Of a stretch of DNA of 64,000 nucleotides, positions 7,049 through 16,500 are shown in pieces (the stretch's first letter is position 1; each line of letters opens with the position of its first letter). The DNA is from Pseudomonadota bacterium (GTDB lineage Bacteria; Pseudomonadota; Gammaproteobacteria; Burkholderiales; Burkholderiaceae_F). The DNA lies in the NCBI GenBank assembly GCA_029778535.1, contig JAKOQB010000002.1, positions 1 to 64,000 on the forward strand, given 5' to 3'. A program made the position numbers and the translations under genes. The notes under the pieces were generated by a model that had not been told where the DNA came from, did no database searches, and saw nothing but the letters and a program-made list of their open reading frames with translations.

Positions 7049-9061
7049 TCATTCGCTTTCCATCGCGAAGCTCGGCTGCGCCTGGGCCGCGGCGATCACG
7101 TCGTCGATGCGTTCGTTCCTGCCGCGCAGCCGCGCCGGCAGCAGATGGTCGAACGGCAGCAACGCCGCCTGCAGCGCGTAGCGGTCGCCGCCGTACCTCT
7201 GCTTCAGCGCCTCGACGGCGGCTAGCCGCGCGGCGGTGTCGGGATGGTCGACGTAGTCCTTGGCACCATAGCCGCGCCAGCCGGGCGGCAGCTCCATCTT
7301 CGTCACGTCGAGCGGTTCGTACGCCAGCGTGGGCAGCGTGTCGGATTCGTTCTTCCAGGTCGCCAGCGTGCGCTTGAGCCACTGCGCGTCGTTGCGCCTC
7401 GGGAAGTCGTTGCGGAAATGCGCGCCGCGGCTTTCGGTGCGCATCAGCGCGCCGTAGGCGATCGTCAGCGCGAGCTTGAGCATCTTCTGCGTGCGGTATG
7501 CGGTCACGAGTTCGGGGTTCGCGCCGACCGACTTGTACGGCACGCCGATCTTGCGGCTGCGCGCAAGAAGCTGCTGCAGCGTCTCGACCGCCTGCGTGAG
7601 CTTCTCGCCGGTGCGGAAGATGCCGACCTTGTCGGTCATCAGCGCCTGCATCTCGGCCTTGATCGCCGAGGCGCTCTCGCTGCCGTTGCCGTTGAGCAGC
7701 GCGTCGAGCTTCGCCTGCTCGCGCCCGACGAACTCGCGCACCAGGCCGAGCGGGATGCTCAAGTCTTCGCGGTCGCAGAAGTCGGCGATGAACTCGCCGA
7801 CGATCATGCCGGCCACCACCGTCTCCGCGACCGAGTTGCCGCCGAGGCGGTTGAAGCCGTGCATGTCCCAGCACGCGGCTTCGCCGGCGGCGAACAGTCC
7901 CTTCAGCGTGCGGCTTTGACCGGTGTGGTCGGTGCGCACGCCGCCCATCGTGTAGTGCTGCGCGGGCCGCACCGGGATCATGTCCTTGACCGGATCGACG
8001 CCGAGGAAGTAGCGGCAGATGTCGAACACCTCGCGCAGGTTCTGCTTGATGTGGCGTTCGCCCAGCAGCGTGATGTCGAGCCACACGTGCTCGCCGAAGC
8101 GCGATTTGACGCCCTTGCCGCGGGCGATGTGCTCTTCCATCCGCCGGCTCACGACGTCGCGCGAGGCGAGCTCCTTCTTCTCCGGCTCGTAGTCGGGCAT
8201 GAAGCGGTGGCCGTCGACGTCCTTCAGCAGCCCGCCGTCGCCGCGGCAGCCCTCGGTGACCAGGATGCCGGCGGGAACGATCGCGGTCGGGTGGAACTGC
8301 ACCGCCTCCATGTTGCCGAGCGCCGCGACGCCGGTTTCGAGCGCGATCGCGTGGCCGATGCCTTCGTTGATCACCGCGTTGGTCGTCACGCGGTACAGCC
8401 GGCCCGCGCCGCCGGTGGCGAGCGCGGTCGCCTTCGCCACGTACGCGGCGATTTCGCCGGTGATCAGATTGCGCACCACCGCGCCGTAGCAGCGGCCGCC
8501 ATCGTGGATCAGCGCCAGCGCCTCGACGCGCTCGTGCACGGTGACGCCGTTGCCGATCGCCTGGTCGCCGACCGCCTGCAGCATCGCGTGGCCGGTGCCG
8601 TCGGAGACATAACAGGTGCGCCACTTCTTGGTGCCGCCGAAGTCGCGCTGCGCCAGCAGTCCGTGCGCTTCGTCGCGTTCGGTGATCGTGACCTTCTGGC
8701 CGTTGATGATCACGGTGCGGTCGCCGCGGCGTACGCGGCTCCACGGCACGCCCCATGCGGCGAGTTCGCGCACGGCCTTGGGCGCGGTGTTGACGAACAT
8801 CCGCACCACGTCCTGGTCCGCGCCCCAGTCCGAGCCGCGCACGGTGTCCTCGAAGTGCACGTCCTCGTTGTCGCCGTGCCCCTTGATCACGTTGCCGAGC
8901 GAGGCCTGCATGCCGCCCTGCGCGGCCTTGGAGTGCGAACGCTTGGGCGGCACCAGCGACAGCACGATCGTCTCGTGCCCGCGCCGTTTTGCCGCGACCG
9001 CCAGACGCAGGCCCGCCAGCCCGCCGCCGATCACCAGCACGTCGGTGTAGATGATGTTCAT
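7049..9061 (-). CDS. frdA: Quinol:fumarate reductase flavoprotein subunit FrdA
   Basis: 670 residues from the ATG at 9061. The frame is open further upstream but that part is the repeat element. The N-terminal dinucleotide fold [14 protein letters not shown] is followed by [12 protein letters not shown], with His43 in the position that carries the covalent 8-alpha-histidyl FAD. HPTAIV and the capping-domain and active-site segments are present, for example [10 protein letters not shown] with its conserved His/Arg. It reduces fumarate, or oxidises succinate, in the cytoplasm. It lies downstream of frdC across a 118-base gap filled by a palindromic repeat, and four bases before frdB. Confidence 0.95.
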   Translation of the reverse strand: MNIIYTDVLVIGGGLAGLRLAVAAKRRGHETIVLSLVPPKRSHSKAAQGGMQASLGNVIKGHGDNEDVHFEDTVRGSDWGADQDVVRMFVNTAPKAVRELAAWGVPWSRVRRGDRTVIINGQKVTITERDEAHGLLAQRDFGGTKKWRTCYVSDGTGHAMLQAVGDQAIGNGVTVHERVEALALIHDGGRCYGAVVRNLITGEIAAYVAKATALATGGAGRLYRVTTNAVINEGIGHAIALETGVAALGNMEAVQFHPTAIVPAGILVTEGCRGDGGLLKDVDGHRFMPDYEPEKKELASRDVVSRRMEEHIARGKGVKSRFGEHVWLDITLLGERHIKQNLREVFDICRYFLGVDPVKDMIPVRPAQHYTMGGVRTDHTGQSRTLKGLFAAGEAACWDMHGFNRLGGNSVAETVVAGMIVGEFIADFCDREDLSIPLGLVREFVGREQAKLDALLNGNGSESASAIKAEMQALMTDKVGIFRTGEKLTQAVETLQQLLARSRKIGVPYKSVGANPELVTAYRTQKMLKLALTIAYGALMRTESRGAHFRNDFPRRNDAQWLKRTLATWKNESDTLPTLAYEPLDVTKMELPPGWRGYGAKDYVDHPDTAARLAAVEALKQRYGGDRYALQAALLPFDHLLPARLRGRNERIDDVIAAAQAQPSFAMESE

Positions 9062-9100
9062 CGCGAAGAGTCCGCTTCGGCCAACGCAAAGGCCTGCTGA

Positions 9101-9166
9101 ACCACAGAGGCACGGAGGCACGGAGACAAACCACAGTCCTCCTCTGTGCCTCTGTGCCTCTGTGGT
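9101..9166. repeat. Palindromic repeat family A, copy 1 (frdC-frdA gap)
   Basis: Left arm ACCACAGAGGCACGGAGGCA and right arm TGCCTCTGTGCCTCTGTGGT are inverted copies that would form a long stem. It lies between two genes that must be co-transcribed. A second, nearly identical element is at 12648-12715. Elements with this ACCACAGAGGCACAGAG core are widespread dispersed repeats in proteobacterial genomes. Confidence 0.85.
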
Positions 9167-9179
9167 GAGAATCTGGTCT

Positions 9180-9947
9180 TCATTGCTGCGCCTTCTGCCA
9201 AGTGGGCACGTAGATTTCGCCGACGCGGCCTTCGTGCTCGATGCCGATCTTGATGTACGCCGCCAGCGTGGCCAGCCCGAGCGCGAGGAAGAACGCGGTC
9301 AGCGCCCACTTGATCGCCTGCAGCCGCCTGCGCCCCGCATTCGAATCCGGCCCGACGAACCAGCCCCATTTGACCGCCAGCCGATACAGCCCGATGCCGG
9401 CGTGCAGCTCGACCGCGAACAGCAGCACCAGATACAGCGGCCACCAGCGCTCGCTCCATACGCGGTCGGACGACTCGTACGGCCCGATCATCCCCGGGTG
9501 CATCAGCATCTGATACAGGTGCACCGACGCCATGAAGAACAGCATGAATCCGGTGATCACCTGGATCCACCACAGCGTGGTGTCGCCATGGTGCAGCAGC
9601 GCGCGATGCGCGGCGAACGTGCGCCACTGCCGGTAGTTGGCGGGGAACTTGCGCATCGCCAGGAAGGCGTGCAGGACGATCAACGCGAGCACACCGCCGA
9701 CGATCACCGACACGATGCCCGGATAAGAGCGGCCGAAGAGGAAGTAACCCTCGAACGCGCGCGCGATCGTCCACATCGCATCCTTGCCGAGCAGGATCGA
9801 CGCGACGAAGAACATGTGGCCCCACATGAACAGGCCGAGCAAGAGGCCGCTCATGCTCTGCGCCCAGTCCATGCGCGCCGGCCAGCGGCTCTTGCGAGCC
9901 GCGTCGGCCAGTCCGACGCCGGCGGGAAGATCGAATTGCGCGCTCAT
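9180..9947 (-). CDS. frdC: Dihaem cytochrome b membrane anchor FrdC (Wolinella type)
   Basis: 255 residues with five predicted membrane helices. Four histidines fall at residues 44, 93, 143 and 182, and glutamates at 66 and 180. These are exactly the numbers of the two haem b ligand pairs and the two functionally essential glutamates described for Wolinella succinogenes FrdC. Blocks such as [20 protein letters not shown] and [13 protein letters not shown] are those of that family. It binds menaquinol in the membrane and passes electrons to FrdB. It is the first gene of frdCAB, with an FNR-like box about 66 bases before its start. Confidence 0.95.
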   Translation of the reverse strand: MSAQFDLPAGVGLADAARKSRWPARMDWAQSMSGLLLGLFMWGHMFFVASILLGKDAMWTIARAFEGYFLFGRSYPGIVSVIVGGVLALIVLHAFLAMRKFPANYRQWRTFAAHRALLHHGDTTLWWIQVITGFMLFFMASVHLYQMLMHPGMIGPYESSDRVWSERWWPLYLVLLFAVELHAGIGLYRLAVKWGWFVGPDSNAGRRRLQAIKWALTAFFLALGLATLAAYIKIGIEHEGRVGEIYVPTWQKAQQ

Positions 9948-10006
9948 GGGTCGCTCGTCCGCGCGTGAAAGTCGGCGGCAGTGTGGCGCGCCGGCCTCGC
10001 GCGCGC

Positions 10007-10020
10007 TTGACAGGCATCAA
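10007..10020 (-). promoter_or_regulatory. FNR/CRP-type box for frdCAB
   Basis: TTGAC-AGGC-ATCAA matches the FNR consensus TTGAT-N4-ATCAA at 9 of 10 positions. Its centre is 66 bases upstream of the frdC ATG. A class II site at -41.5 would put the transcript start near 9972, leaving a leader of about 25 bases. Confidence 0.6.
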
Positions 10021-10094
10021 GCGAGGGGGAACTCAGCGCCGCGCGTGTTGCTTTTTGCGATCCGGATCACGGTTGCACGTCGTGGCGCCCGCGG

Positions 10095-10108
10095 TTGATC
10101 ACGGTCAA
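10095..10108 (+). promoter_or_regulatory. FNR/CRP-type box for the nfn-like/nifJ operon
   Basis: TTGAT-CACG-GTCAA matches the FNR consensus at 9 of 10 positions. A class II position predicts a start near 10143, with CACGAT at the -10 site and a leader of about 144 bases before the ATG at 10287. Confidence 0.6.
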
Positions 10109-10286
10109 CCGCCGCGCCGAACGCAGGTGACACGATCTCCGTCACACACAGCGCCGTGCCGATCGCGGCCGGTGCGGGCCGCGACCATGAGGATGGCGGG
10201 GAGTTGTCGGTTGCGCGGATAAGGGCGGCCGCGACCGCCGGCGCGCGCCCATTTCCAACGCGCTCAGAACCAAAGGCGTTTCATTC

Positions 10287-12635
10287 ATGTACCCGATCAT
10301 CCGCCGCGAAGCGTTCTCGGATACGACCTTCCTGTGGGAAGTGCTGGCGCCCGACGTGGCGCGCGCCGCCGAGCCCGGCCACTTCGTGATGCTGAGGCTG
10401 CACGAGGGCAGCGAGCGCATTCCGCTCACCGTCGCCGACTTCGACCGCGAGCGCGGCACGATCACGATGGTGATCCAGGCGCTCGGCAAGACCACGCAGG
10501 AGATGCGCGATCGCTACAAGGAAGGCGACACGTTCGCCGACTTCGTCGGCCCGCTCGGCCTGCCGCAGCACATCGTGCAGGCCGGGCACGTCGTGCTGGT
10601 CGGCGGCGGGCTGGGGGTGGCGCCGGTGTATCCGCAATTGCGCGCGTTCAAGCAGGCCGGCAACCGCACCACCGGGATCATCGGCTTTCGCAGCAAGAAC
10701 CTGGTGTTCTGGGAGGACAGGTTCGGCAAGTACTGCGACCACCTGATCGTGTGCACCGACGACGGCAGCTATGGCAAGCCGGGCTTCGTCACCGCGGCGC
10801 TGAAAGAGGTCCTGGAGCAGGACAAGCCTGACCTCGTGGTTGCGATCGGCCCGCTGCCGATGATGAACGCGTGCGTGGAGACCACGCGGCCGTTCGGCGT
10901 GAAAACGATGGTGTCGCTGAACGCGATCATGGTCGACGGCACGGGCATGTGCGGCTCGTGCCGCGTCAACGTCGGCGGCGAGATCAAGTTCGCGTGCGTC
11001 GACGGTCCCGACTTCGACGGCCAACAGGTCGACTTCAAGGAGCTGATGCTGCGCCAGAAGCGCTTCAAGGGCGAGGAGGACGCGGCGACTTCCGACTACG
11101 CGCACGTCTGCCACGTCGAGCAGTTGCTGTTCGAGCAGAACAAGCACAACTACAAGAAGTACAAGGACTTGGCACCCCACGCGACCAAGATGCCGGAGCG
11201 CGATCCGCTCGAGCGCTCGCGCAACTTCAAGGAAGTGAACCTCGGCTATTCGATGGCGGATGCGCTGGCGGAGGCCGAGCGCTGCATCATGTGCAGCAAG
11301 GCCGCCTGCATCGAAGGCTGCCCGGTGTCGATCGACATTCCGCGCTTCATCCGCCACATCCTGGTGCGCGATATCGACGGCGCGCTCGCGGTGATCAATG
11401 AATCGAACCTGCTGCCGTCGATCTGCGGCCGGGTGTGCCCGCAGGAGTCGCAGTGCGAGGCGCAGTGCGTGGTCGGCCGCAAGCTGGAGTCGGTGGCGAT
11501 CGGTCGGCTGGAACGGTTCGTCGGCGACAACGCGCGCCGGCGCTTGCCCGAGCCGCCGCGCTTCGAGCGCAGGCTCGGCAGCGTCGCGGTGGTCGGCTCC
11601 GGTCCGTCGGGGCTGGCGGTCGCCGCCGACGTGGTGCGCTTCGGCTGCGACGTCACCGTGTTCGAGGCGCTGCACGTGGTCGGCGGCGTCCTTCAGTACG
11701 GCATCCCGTCGTTCCGTCTGCCGCGCGACATCATCTCGCGCGAAGTCGAGAACCTGAAATCGCTCGGCGTGAAGTTCGAGACCAACAAGGTGATCGGCAA
11801 GACCTTTTCGGTGCCGCAGCTGATGAACGAACGCGGGTTCGACGCGGTGTTCATCGGCGCCGGCGCCGGCGCGCCGTCGTTCCTCGGCATTCCGGGCGAG
11901 TTCGCGGGCCAGGTGTATTCGGCCAACGAGTTCCTGACCCGGGTGAACCTGATGGGCGGCGACAAGTTCCCGTACCTCGACACGCCGGTGGCGATGGGCA
12001 AGAGCGTGGTCGTGATCGGCGCCGGCAACACCGCGATGGACTGCCTGCGCGTGGCAAAAAGGCTCGGCGCGCCGACCGTGCGCTGCGTGTACCGCCGCAC
12101 CGAGGCCGAGGCGCCGGCGCGTGTGGAGGAACTGCGCCACGCGAAGGAGGAAGGCATCGAGTTCTTCTTCCTGCACTCTCCCGTCGAGATCCTGGTCGGC
12201 GACGGCGGCAACGTGCGCGGCATGAAGGTGCAGAAGATGATGCTCGGCGAGCCCGACGACAAGGGCCGGCGCAAGCCGGTGCCGCTGGACGAGTTCGTCG
12301 AGCTCGAATGCGACACGGTGATCTACGCGCTCGGCACCAAGGCCAACCCGATCGTCACCAAGTCGACGCCGGGGCTGGCCCTGAACAAATGGGGCTACAT
12401 CGTCGCCGACGAGTTCACGCAGGCCACCAGCGTGCCGGGCGTGTTCGCCGGCGGCGACATCGTCACCGGGGGCGCGACCGTGATCCTGGCGATGGGCGCC
12501 GGCCGCCGCGCCGCGCGCGCGATCGGCGCGTATCTGGCCAGCGGCAAGACCAAGTGGCCGATCACGCAGGCCGACGCCGACGCGTTCGTTCCGCCGGCGC
12601 CGATCGGCGTTTCGGCGGCGGAGCTTGCGAAATGA
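10287..12635 (+). CDS. Fused NfnAB/SudAB-like NAD(P)H:ferredoxin oxidoreductase flavoprotein
   Basis: 782 residues joining two proteins that are usually separate. Residues 1 to about 270 are a ferredoxin-NADP-reductase-like module with GGGLGVAPVY (107-116) and a [2Fe-2S] motif MCGSC ... C (221-225, 237), as in NfnA/SudB. Residues about 300-782 are a GltD/NfnB/SudA-like module with two [4Fe-4S] motifs (Cys333, 336, 341, 345 and Cys380, 384, 390, 394), an FAD fold GSGPSG (437-442) and a later NADPH fold VVVIGAGNTAMD. Relatives couple NADH, NADPH and ferredoxin by electron bifurcation, or act as sulfide dehydrogenase/polysulfide reductase. Standing upstream of PFOR and ferredoxin favours the ferredoxin role. 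Confidence 0.88.
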   Translation: MYPIIRREAFSDTTFLWEVLAPDVARAAEPGHFVMLRLHEGSERIPLTVADFDRERGTITMVIQALGKTTQEMRDRYKEGDTFADFVGPLGLPQHIVQAGHVVLVGGGLGVAPVYPQLRAFKQAGNRTTGIIGFRSKNLVFWEDRFGKYCDHLIVCTDDGSYGKPGFVTAALKEVLEQDKPDLVVAIGPLPMMNACVETTRPFGVKTMVSLNAIMVDGTGMCGSCRVNVGGEIKFACVDGPDFDGQQVDFKELMLRQKRFKGEEDAATSDYAHVCHVEQLLFEQNKHNYKKYKDLAPHATKMPERDPLERSRNFKEVNLGYSMADALAEAERCIMCSKAACIEGCPVSIDIPRFIRHILVRDIDGALAVINESNLLPSICGRVCPQESQCEAQCVVGRKLESVAIGRLERFVGDNARRRLPEPPRFERRLGSVAVVGSGPSGLAVAADVVRFGCDVTVFEALHVVGGVLQYGIPSFRLPRDIISREVENLKSLGVKFETNKVIGKTFSVPQLMNERGFDAVFIGAGAGAPSFLGIPGEFAGQVYSANEFLTRVNLMGGDKFPYLDTPVAMGKSVVVIGAGNTAMDCLRVAKRLGAPTVRCVYRRTEAEAPARVEELRHAKEEGIEFFFLHSPVEILVGDGGNVRGMKVQKMMLGEPDDKGRRKPVPLDEFVELECDTVIYALGTKANPIVTKSTPGLALNKWGYIVADEFTQATSVPGVFAGGDIVTGGATVILAMGAGRRAARAIGAYLASGKTKWPITQADADAFVPPAPIGVSAAELAK

Positions 12636-12647
12636 AAGGCCGGATCA

Positions 12648-12715
12648 ACCACAGAGGCACCGAGGCACAGAGGAAGGCGCGGTTGTCGTTCTCTGTGCCT
12701 CTGTGCCTCTGTGGT
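12648..12715. repeat. Palindromic repeat family A, copy 2
   Basis: ACCACAGAGGCACCGAGGCA and its inverted partner ending TGCCTCTGTGCCTCTGTGGT flank a loop of about 25 bases. It starts 12 bases after the nfn-like stop codon and fills most of the gap before the rubrerythrin-like gene. It is the same family as the element at 9101-9166. Confidence 0.85.
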
Positions 12716-12747
12716 GAATATCAGTTCCTCCATGCCGAGGTGAAGCC

Positions 12748-13386
12748 ATGAGCATCTGCCCGCGTTGCAAGCGTCCGCTCGAAGACGAGGAACCGTACAT
12801 CTGCTGCGCGGGCATCGAGCTGCGCTGGCGCTGCACCTCGTGCCACAAGGTGGCCGAGGGCTTCGCGTTCCCGTACGGACTGTGCCCGTATTGCAAGGGC
12901 CGGCTCGAGATCCTCGACCGCGGACCGATCGAGGGCGACCACGCGATGGAGGCGATCCGCAAGGCATTCGAGATCGAGCTCGGCGGCCGCGCGTTCTACC
13001 GGCGGGCATCGCGCGATGCCAGGGATCCGACCATGCGCGACCTGTTCGCGCGCATGGCGGCAATGGAAGACGAGCACATGGTCACGCTGTCGAAGCGCTA
13101 CCACGCCGACCTGCCGCACGAGTCGGAGGACTTCTTCCAGATCGACCGCGCGGCGATCTTCGCCGGCATCGACCGCAAGCCGGAAGACCCGGCCAATCTG
13201 TTCCGCATCGCGATCGCGTTCGAGCAGCGCGCGGTCGACTTCTTCACGCGCGAGGGAGAGAAGGCTCCGGTGGGCTCGATCGAGCGCGAGCTGTACCTGG
13301 AGCTCGCCGCCGAGGAGCGCGAGCACGTGCACCTGCTGACGCTCGAGATGCAGCGGTGGGAGGCGGGGAAGGCGGGAATCCTTTGA
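12748..13386 (+). CDS. Rubrerythrin-like ferritin-fold protein with N-terminal zinc-ribbon cysteines
   Basis: 212 residues. The first 50 carry cysteine pairs CPRC (4, 7), CC (19, 20), CTSC (29, 32) and CPYC (46, 49), a rubredoxin- or zinc-ribbon-like metal site. The rest is a four-helix ferritin-like domain with di-iron ligands in FEIELGGRAFY, MEDEH, FEQRAVDFF and EEREH. Rubrerythrins reduce peroxide in anaerobes. Here the metal-binding part is at the N-terminus, opposite to classical rubrerythrin. A GAGG site lies seven bases before the ATG. Position between two ferredoxin-linked enzymes suggests protection of oxygen-sensitive clusters. Confidence 0.85.
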   Translation: MSICPRCKRPLEDEEPYICCAGIELRWRCTSCHKVAEGFAFPYGLCPYCKGRLEILDRGPIEGDHAMEAIRKAFEIELGGRAFYRRASRDARDPTMRDLFARMAAMEDEHMVTLSKRYHADLPHESEDFFQIDRAAIFAGIDRKPEDPANLFRIAIAFEQRAVDFFTREGEKAPVGSIERELYLELAAEEREHVHLLTLEMQRWEAGKAGIL

Positions 13387-13502
13387 TCCGTGATCGGTGA
13401 TCCGTGATCCGTGAAGGACACACAGGCACGGACCGCGGCGAAAGCAGATCACGCATCATCGACTTCGAACAACGGATCACAGATCACGGATCGCGGATCA
13501 CG
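13385..13502. repeat. Inverted repeat family E (GATCCGTGATC) just upstream of nifJ
   Basis: A left arm of reiterated GATCCGTGATC units (13385-13414) faces a right arm of GGATCACAGATCACGGATC (13474-13502), with about 60 bases between. It begins within the stop codon of the rubrerythrin-like gene and ends three bases before the nifJ ATG, so it replaces any normal ribosome-binding region. No other copy is in the window. Confidence 0.8.
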
Positions 13503-13504
13503 AA

Positions 13505-16500
13505 ATGACTGAACGCGCACACGTCCTCGACGGCAACGAAGCCGCGGCACGGATCGCCCATCTGACCAGCGAAGTGATCGCGATCTATCCGATCACGCCG
13601 TCGTCGACGATGGGTGAACTCGCCGACGCCTGGTCGGCGGCGGGGCAGAAGAACATCTGGGGCATGGTGCCGCAGGTGATCGAGATGCAGAGCGAGGCCG
13701 GCGCTGCCGGCGCGGTGCACGGTGCGCTGCAGGCCGGCGCGCTGACCTGCACGTTCACCGCGTCGCAGGGGCTGCTGCTGAAGCTGCCCAACATGTTCAA
13801 GATCGCCGGCGAGCTGACCCCGGCGGTGTTCCACATCGCCGCGCGCACGATCGCCACGCACGCGCTGTCGATCTTCGGCGACCACAGCGACGTGATGGCC
13901 GCGCGCACCACCGGCTTTGCGCTGCTGGCATCCGCCAGCGTGCAGGAAGCGCAGGACATGGCGCTGATCGCGTTCATGTCGACGCTGGCGTCGCGCGTGC
14001 CGTTCCTGCACTTCTTCGACGGGTTCCGCACCAGCCATGAGGTCAACAAGATCGAACTGCTGTTCGAGGAAGAGGTGCGCGAGCTTGTAGACGAGAAGCT
14101 GATCGAGGCGCACCGCGCGCGCGCGCTGAACCCGGACAACCCAGTGCTGCGCGGCTCGGCGCAGAACCCCGACGTGTTCTTCCAGGCGCGCGAGGCGTGC
14201 AATCCGTACTACGCGGCGGTGGCCGGCATCGTGCGCGCATCGATGGACCGCTTCGGGAAGCTGACCGGGCGGCGCTACGGGCTGTTCGACTATTTCGGCG
14301 CGTCTGATGCCGAACGCGTGCTGGTGCAGATGGGCTCGGGCGTGGGCGCCGCGCGCGAGGCGGTGGCGAAGCTCGTCGCCGCCGGAGAGAAGGTCGGCCT
14401 GGTCGCCGTGCGTCTGTACCGGCCGTTCGATGCGCAGGCGTTCGTCGACGCGCTGCCGAAGACGGTGCGCGCCATCGCAGCCCTCGACCGCACCAAGGAA
14501 CCGGGCGCGCTTGGCGAGCCGCTGTACCAGGACGTCGTCACCGCTCTGGCCGAGGCATGGCCGCACGGAACGATTCCGCGCGTGATCGGCGGCCGTTACG
14601 GCCTGTCGTCCAAGGAGTACACGCCGGCAATGGCGAAGGCCGCGCTCGACGAACTGCAGCAGGGCAAGCGGAAGCGCCACTTCACCGTTGGCATCTACGA
14701 CGACGTCACGCACCTGTCGCTGAAGTGGGACGACGCGTTCGACACCGAGGCCGAGGGCGTCACGCGCGCGGTGTTCTACGGCCTCGGCGCCGACGGCACC
14801 GTCGGCGCGACCAAGAACACGGTCAAGATCATCGGCGAGAACACGCCGCTCTCCGCGCAGGGTTACTTCGTCTACGACAGTAAGAAGTCGGGCGCGATCA
14901 CGGTGTCGCACCTGCGCTTCGGCCCGAAGCCGATCGAATCGACGTACCTGATCCGGCAGGCCGACTTCGTCGCCTGCCACCAGTTCGAGTTCATGGAGAA
15001 ACTCGACGTGCTGGCGCTCGCCCGCCCCGGCGCGACCTTCCTTCTGAACAGCCCGTACGGACCGGGCGAGGTGTGGGGGAAACTGCCGCGCGAGGCGCAG
15101 CAGCAGATCCTCGAGAAGAAGCTGAAGTTCTACGTCGTCGACGCGCTGGCGGTGGCGAAGCAGGCGGGGCTCGCCGGCCGCATCAACACCGTCACGCAAG
15201 CGTGTTTCTTCGCGATCTCCGGCATCCTGCCGCGCGAGGAGGCGATCGCGAAGATCAAGGACGCGATCCGCAAGACCTACGGCAAGCGCGGCGAAACGGT
15301 GCTCGCGCGCAATTTCGCCGCGGTCGATGCTTCGCTGGCGGCCATGCACGAAGTCAAGGTACCGGCGCGCGCCGATTCGGCTCTGTCGCGCCGGCCGATC
15401 GTGCCGAGCGCCGCACCCGACTTCGTGCAGCGCGTGACCGCGATGATGCTCGACGGCAAGGGCGACCTGCTGCCGGTGTCCGCGCTTCCGGCCGACGGCA
15501 CGTTCCCGACCGCGACCACGCAGTGGGAGAAGCGCAGCATCGCGCACGAGATCCCGATCTGGGACGAGACGATCTGCACGCAGTGCGCGATCTGCCCTCT
15601 GGTGTGCCCGCACGCGGCGATCCGCCAGACCGTGCTGACCGCCGAGGACATGAAGCGCGCGCCGGCCACCTTCAAGGCGGTGCCGTGGTCGCGCAAGGAC
15701 GGCAGCGGGCTCGAGGGCATGCTGTACAGCCTGCAGGTCGCGCCCGACGACTGCACCGGATGCGGAATCTGCGTCGATATGTGCCCGACGCGCAGCAAGC
15801 AGGTGGTCAAGCACAAGGCGATCAACATGGTGCCCAAGCTCGATCACCTCGAGGTCGAGCGCGCCAACTACGACTTCTTCCTGAGCCTGCCCGAGGTGCG
15901 GCCGTCGCTCGACAAGATCGACGGGCTGCGCGGCTCGCAGCTCAGGCGCCCGCTGTTCGAGTACTCGGGCGCGTGCTCTGGCTGCGGTGAGACGCCGTAT
16001 CTGAAGCTCCTGTCGCAACTCTACGGCGACCGGCTGATGATCGCCAACGCGACCGGCTGCTCGTCGATCTACGGCGGCAACCTGCCGACCACGCCGTGGG
16101 CGAAGAACGCCGACGGCCAGGGTCCCGCGTGGGCCAACAGCCTGTTCGAGGACAACGCCGAGTTCGGGCTCGGCATGCGGCTGGCGCTCGACGCGCAGCG
16201 CGAGCTGGCACAGGCGCTGGTGCGCGAATTGAAGGGCGAGATCGGCGCCGAACTCGCCGATGCGCTGCTGAACGCACCGCAGGAAAGCGACGGCGAGGTC
16301 AAGGCGCAGCGCACGCGCGTGCAGCAGCTCAAGGGCATCCTGCGCACGCTGCGCTTCCCCGAGGCCGCGCGGCTCGCCGCGGTCGCCGACAGCCTGATCG
16401 TGCGCAGCGTGTGGATCGTCGGCGGCGACGGCTGGGCGTACGACATCGGCTACGGCGGGCTCGACCATGTGCTGGCGTCGGGCAAGAACGTCAACATCCT

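Larger units (their letters stand above)
9948..10286. other. Divergent intergenic promoter region between frdCAB and the nfn-like operon
   Basis: 339 bases without a gene. It holds two FNR-like dyads, each placed suitably for one of the two divergent operons, and weak -10-like hexamers 29 to 34 bases from each dyad centre (ACACTG-type on the minus strand near 9979-9984, CACGAT on the plus strand at 10131-10136). The rest, up to the ATG at 10287, shows no ORF or RNA structure I recognise. Confidence 0.6.

Noticed and set aside
9062-9121. Upstream 20-codon extension of FrdA
   Set aside because: It lies in the repeat-containing gap, and His43 takes its expected number only from the ATG at 9061.
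9101-9166. Family A hairpin as a Rho-independent terminator between frdC and frdA
   Set aside because: No T-run follows on either strand, and frdA and frdB need the frdC transcript, so a dispersed repeat is the better call.
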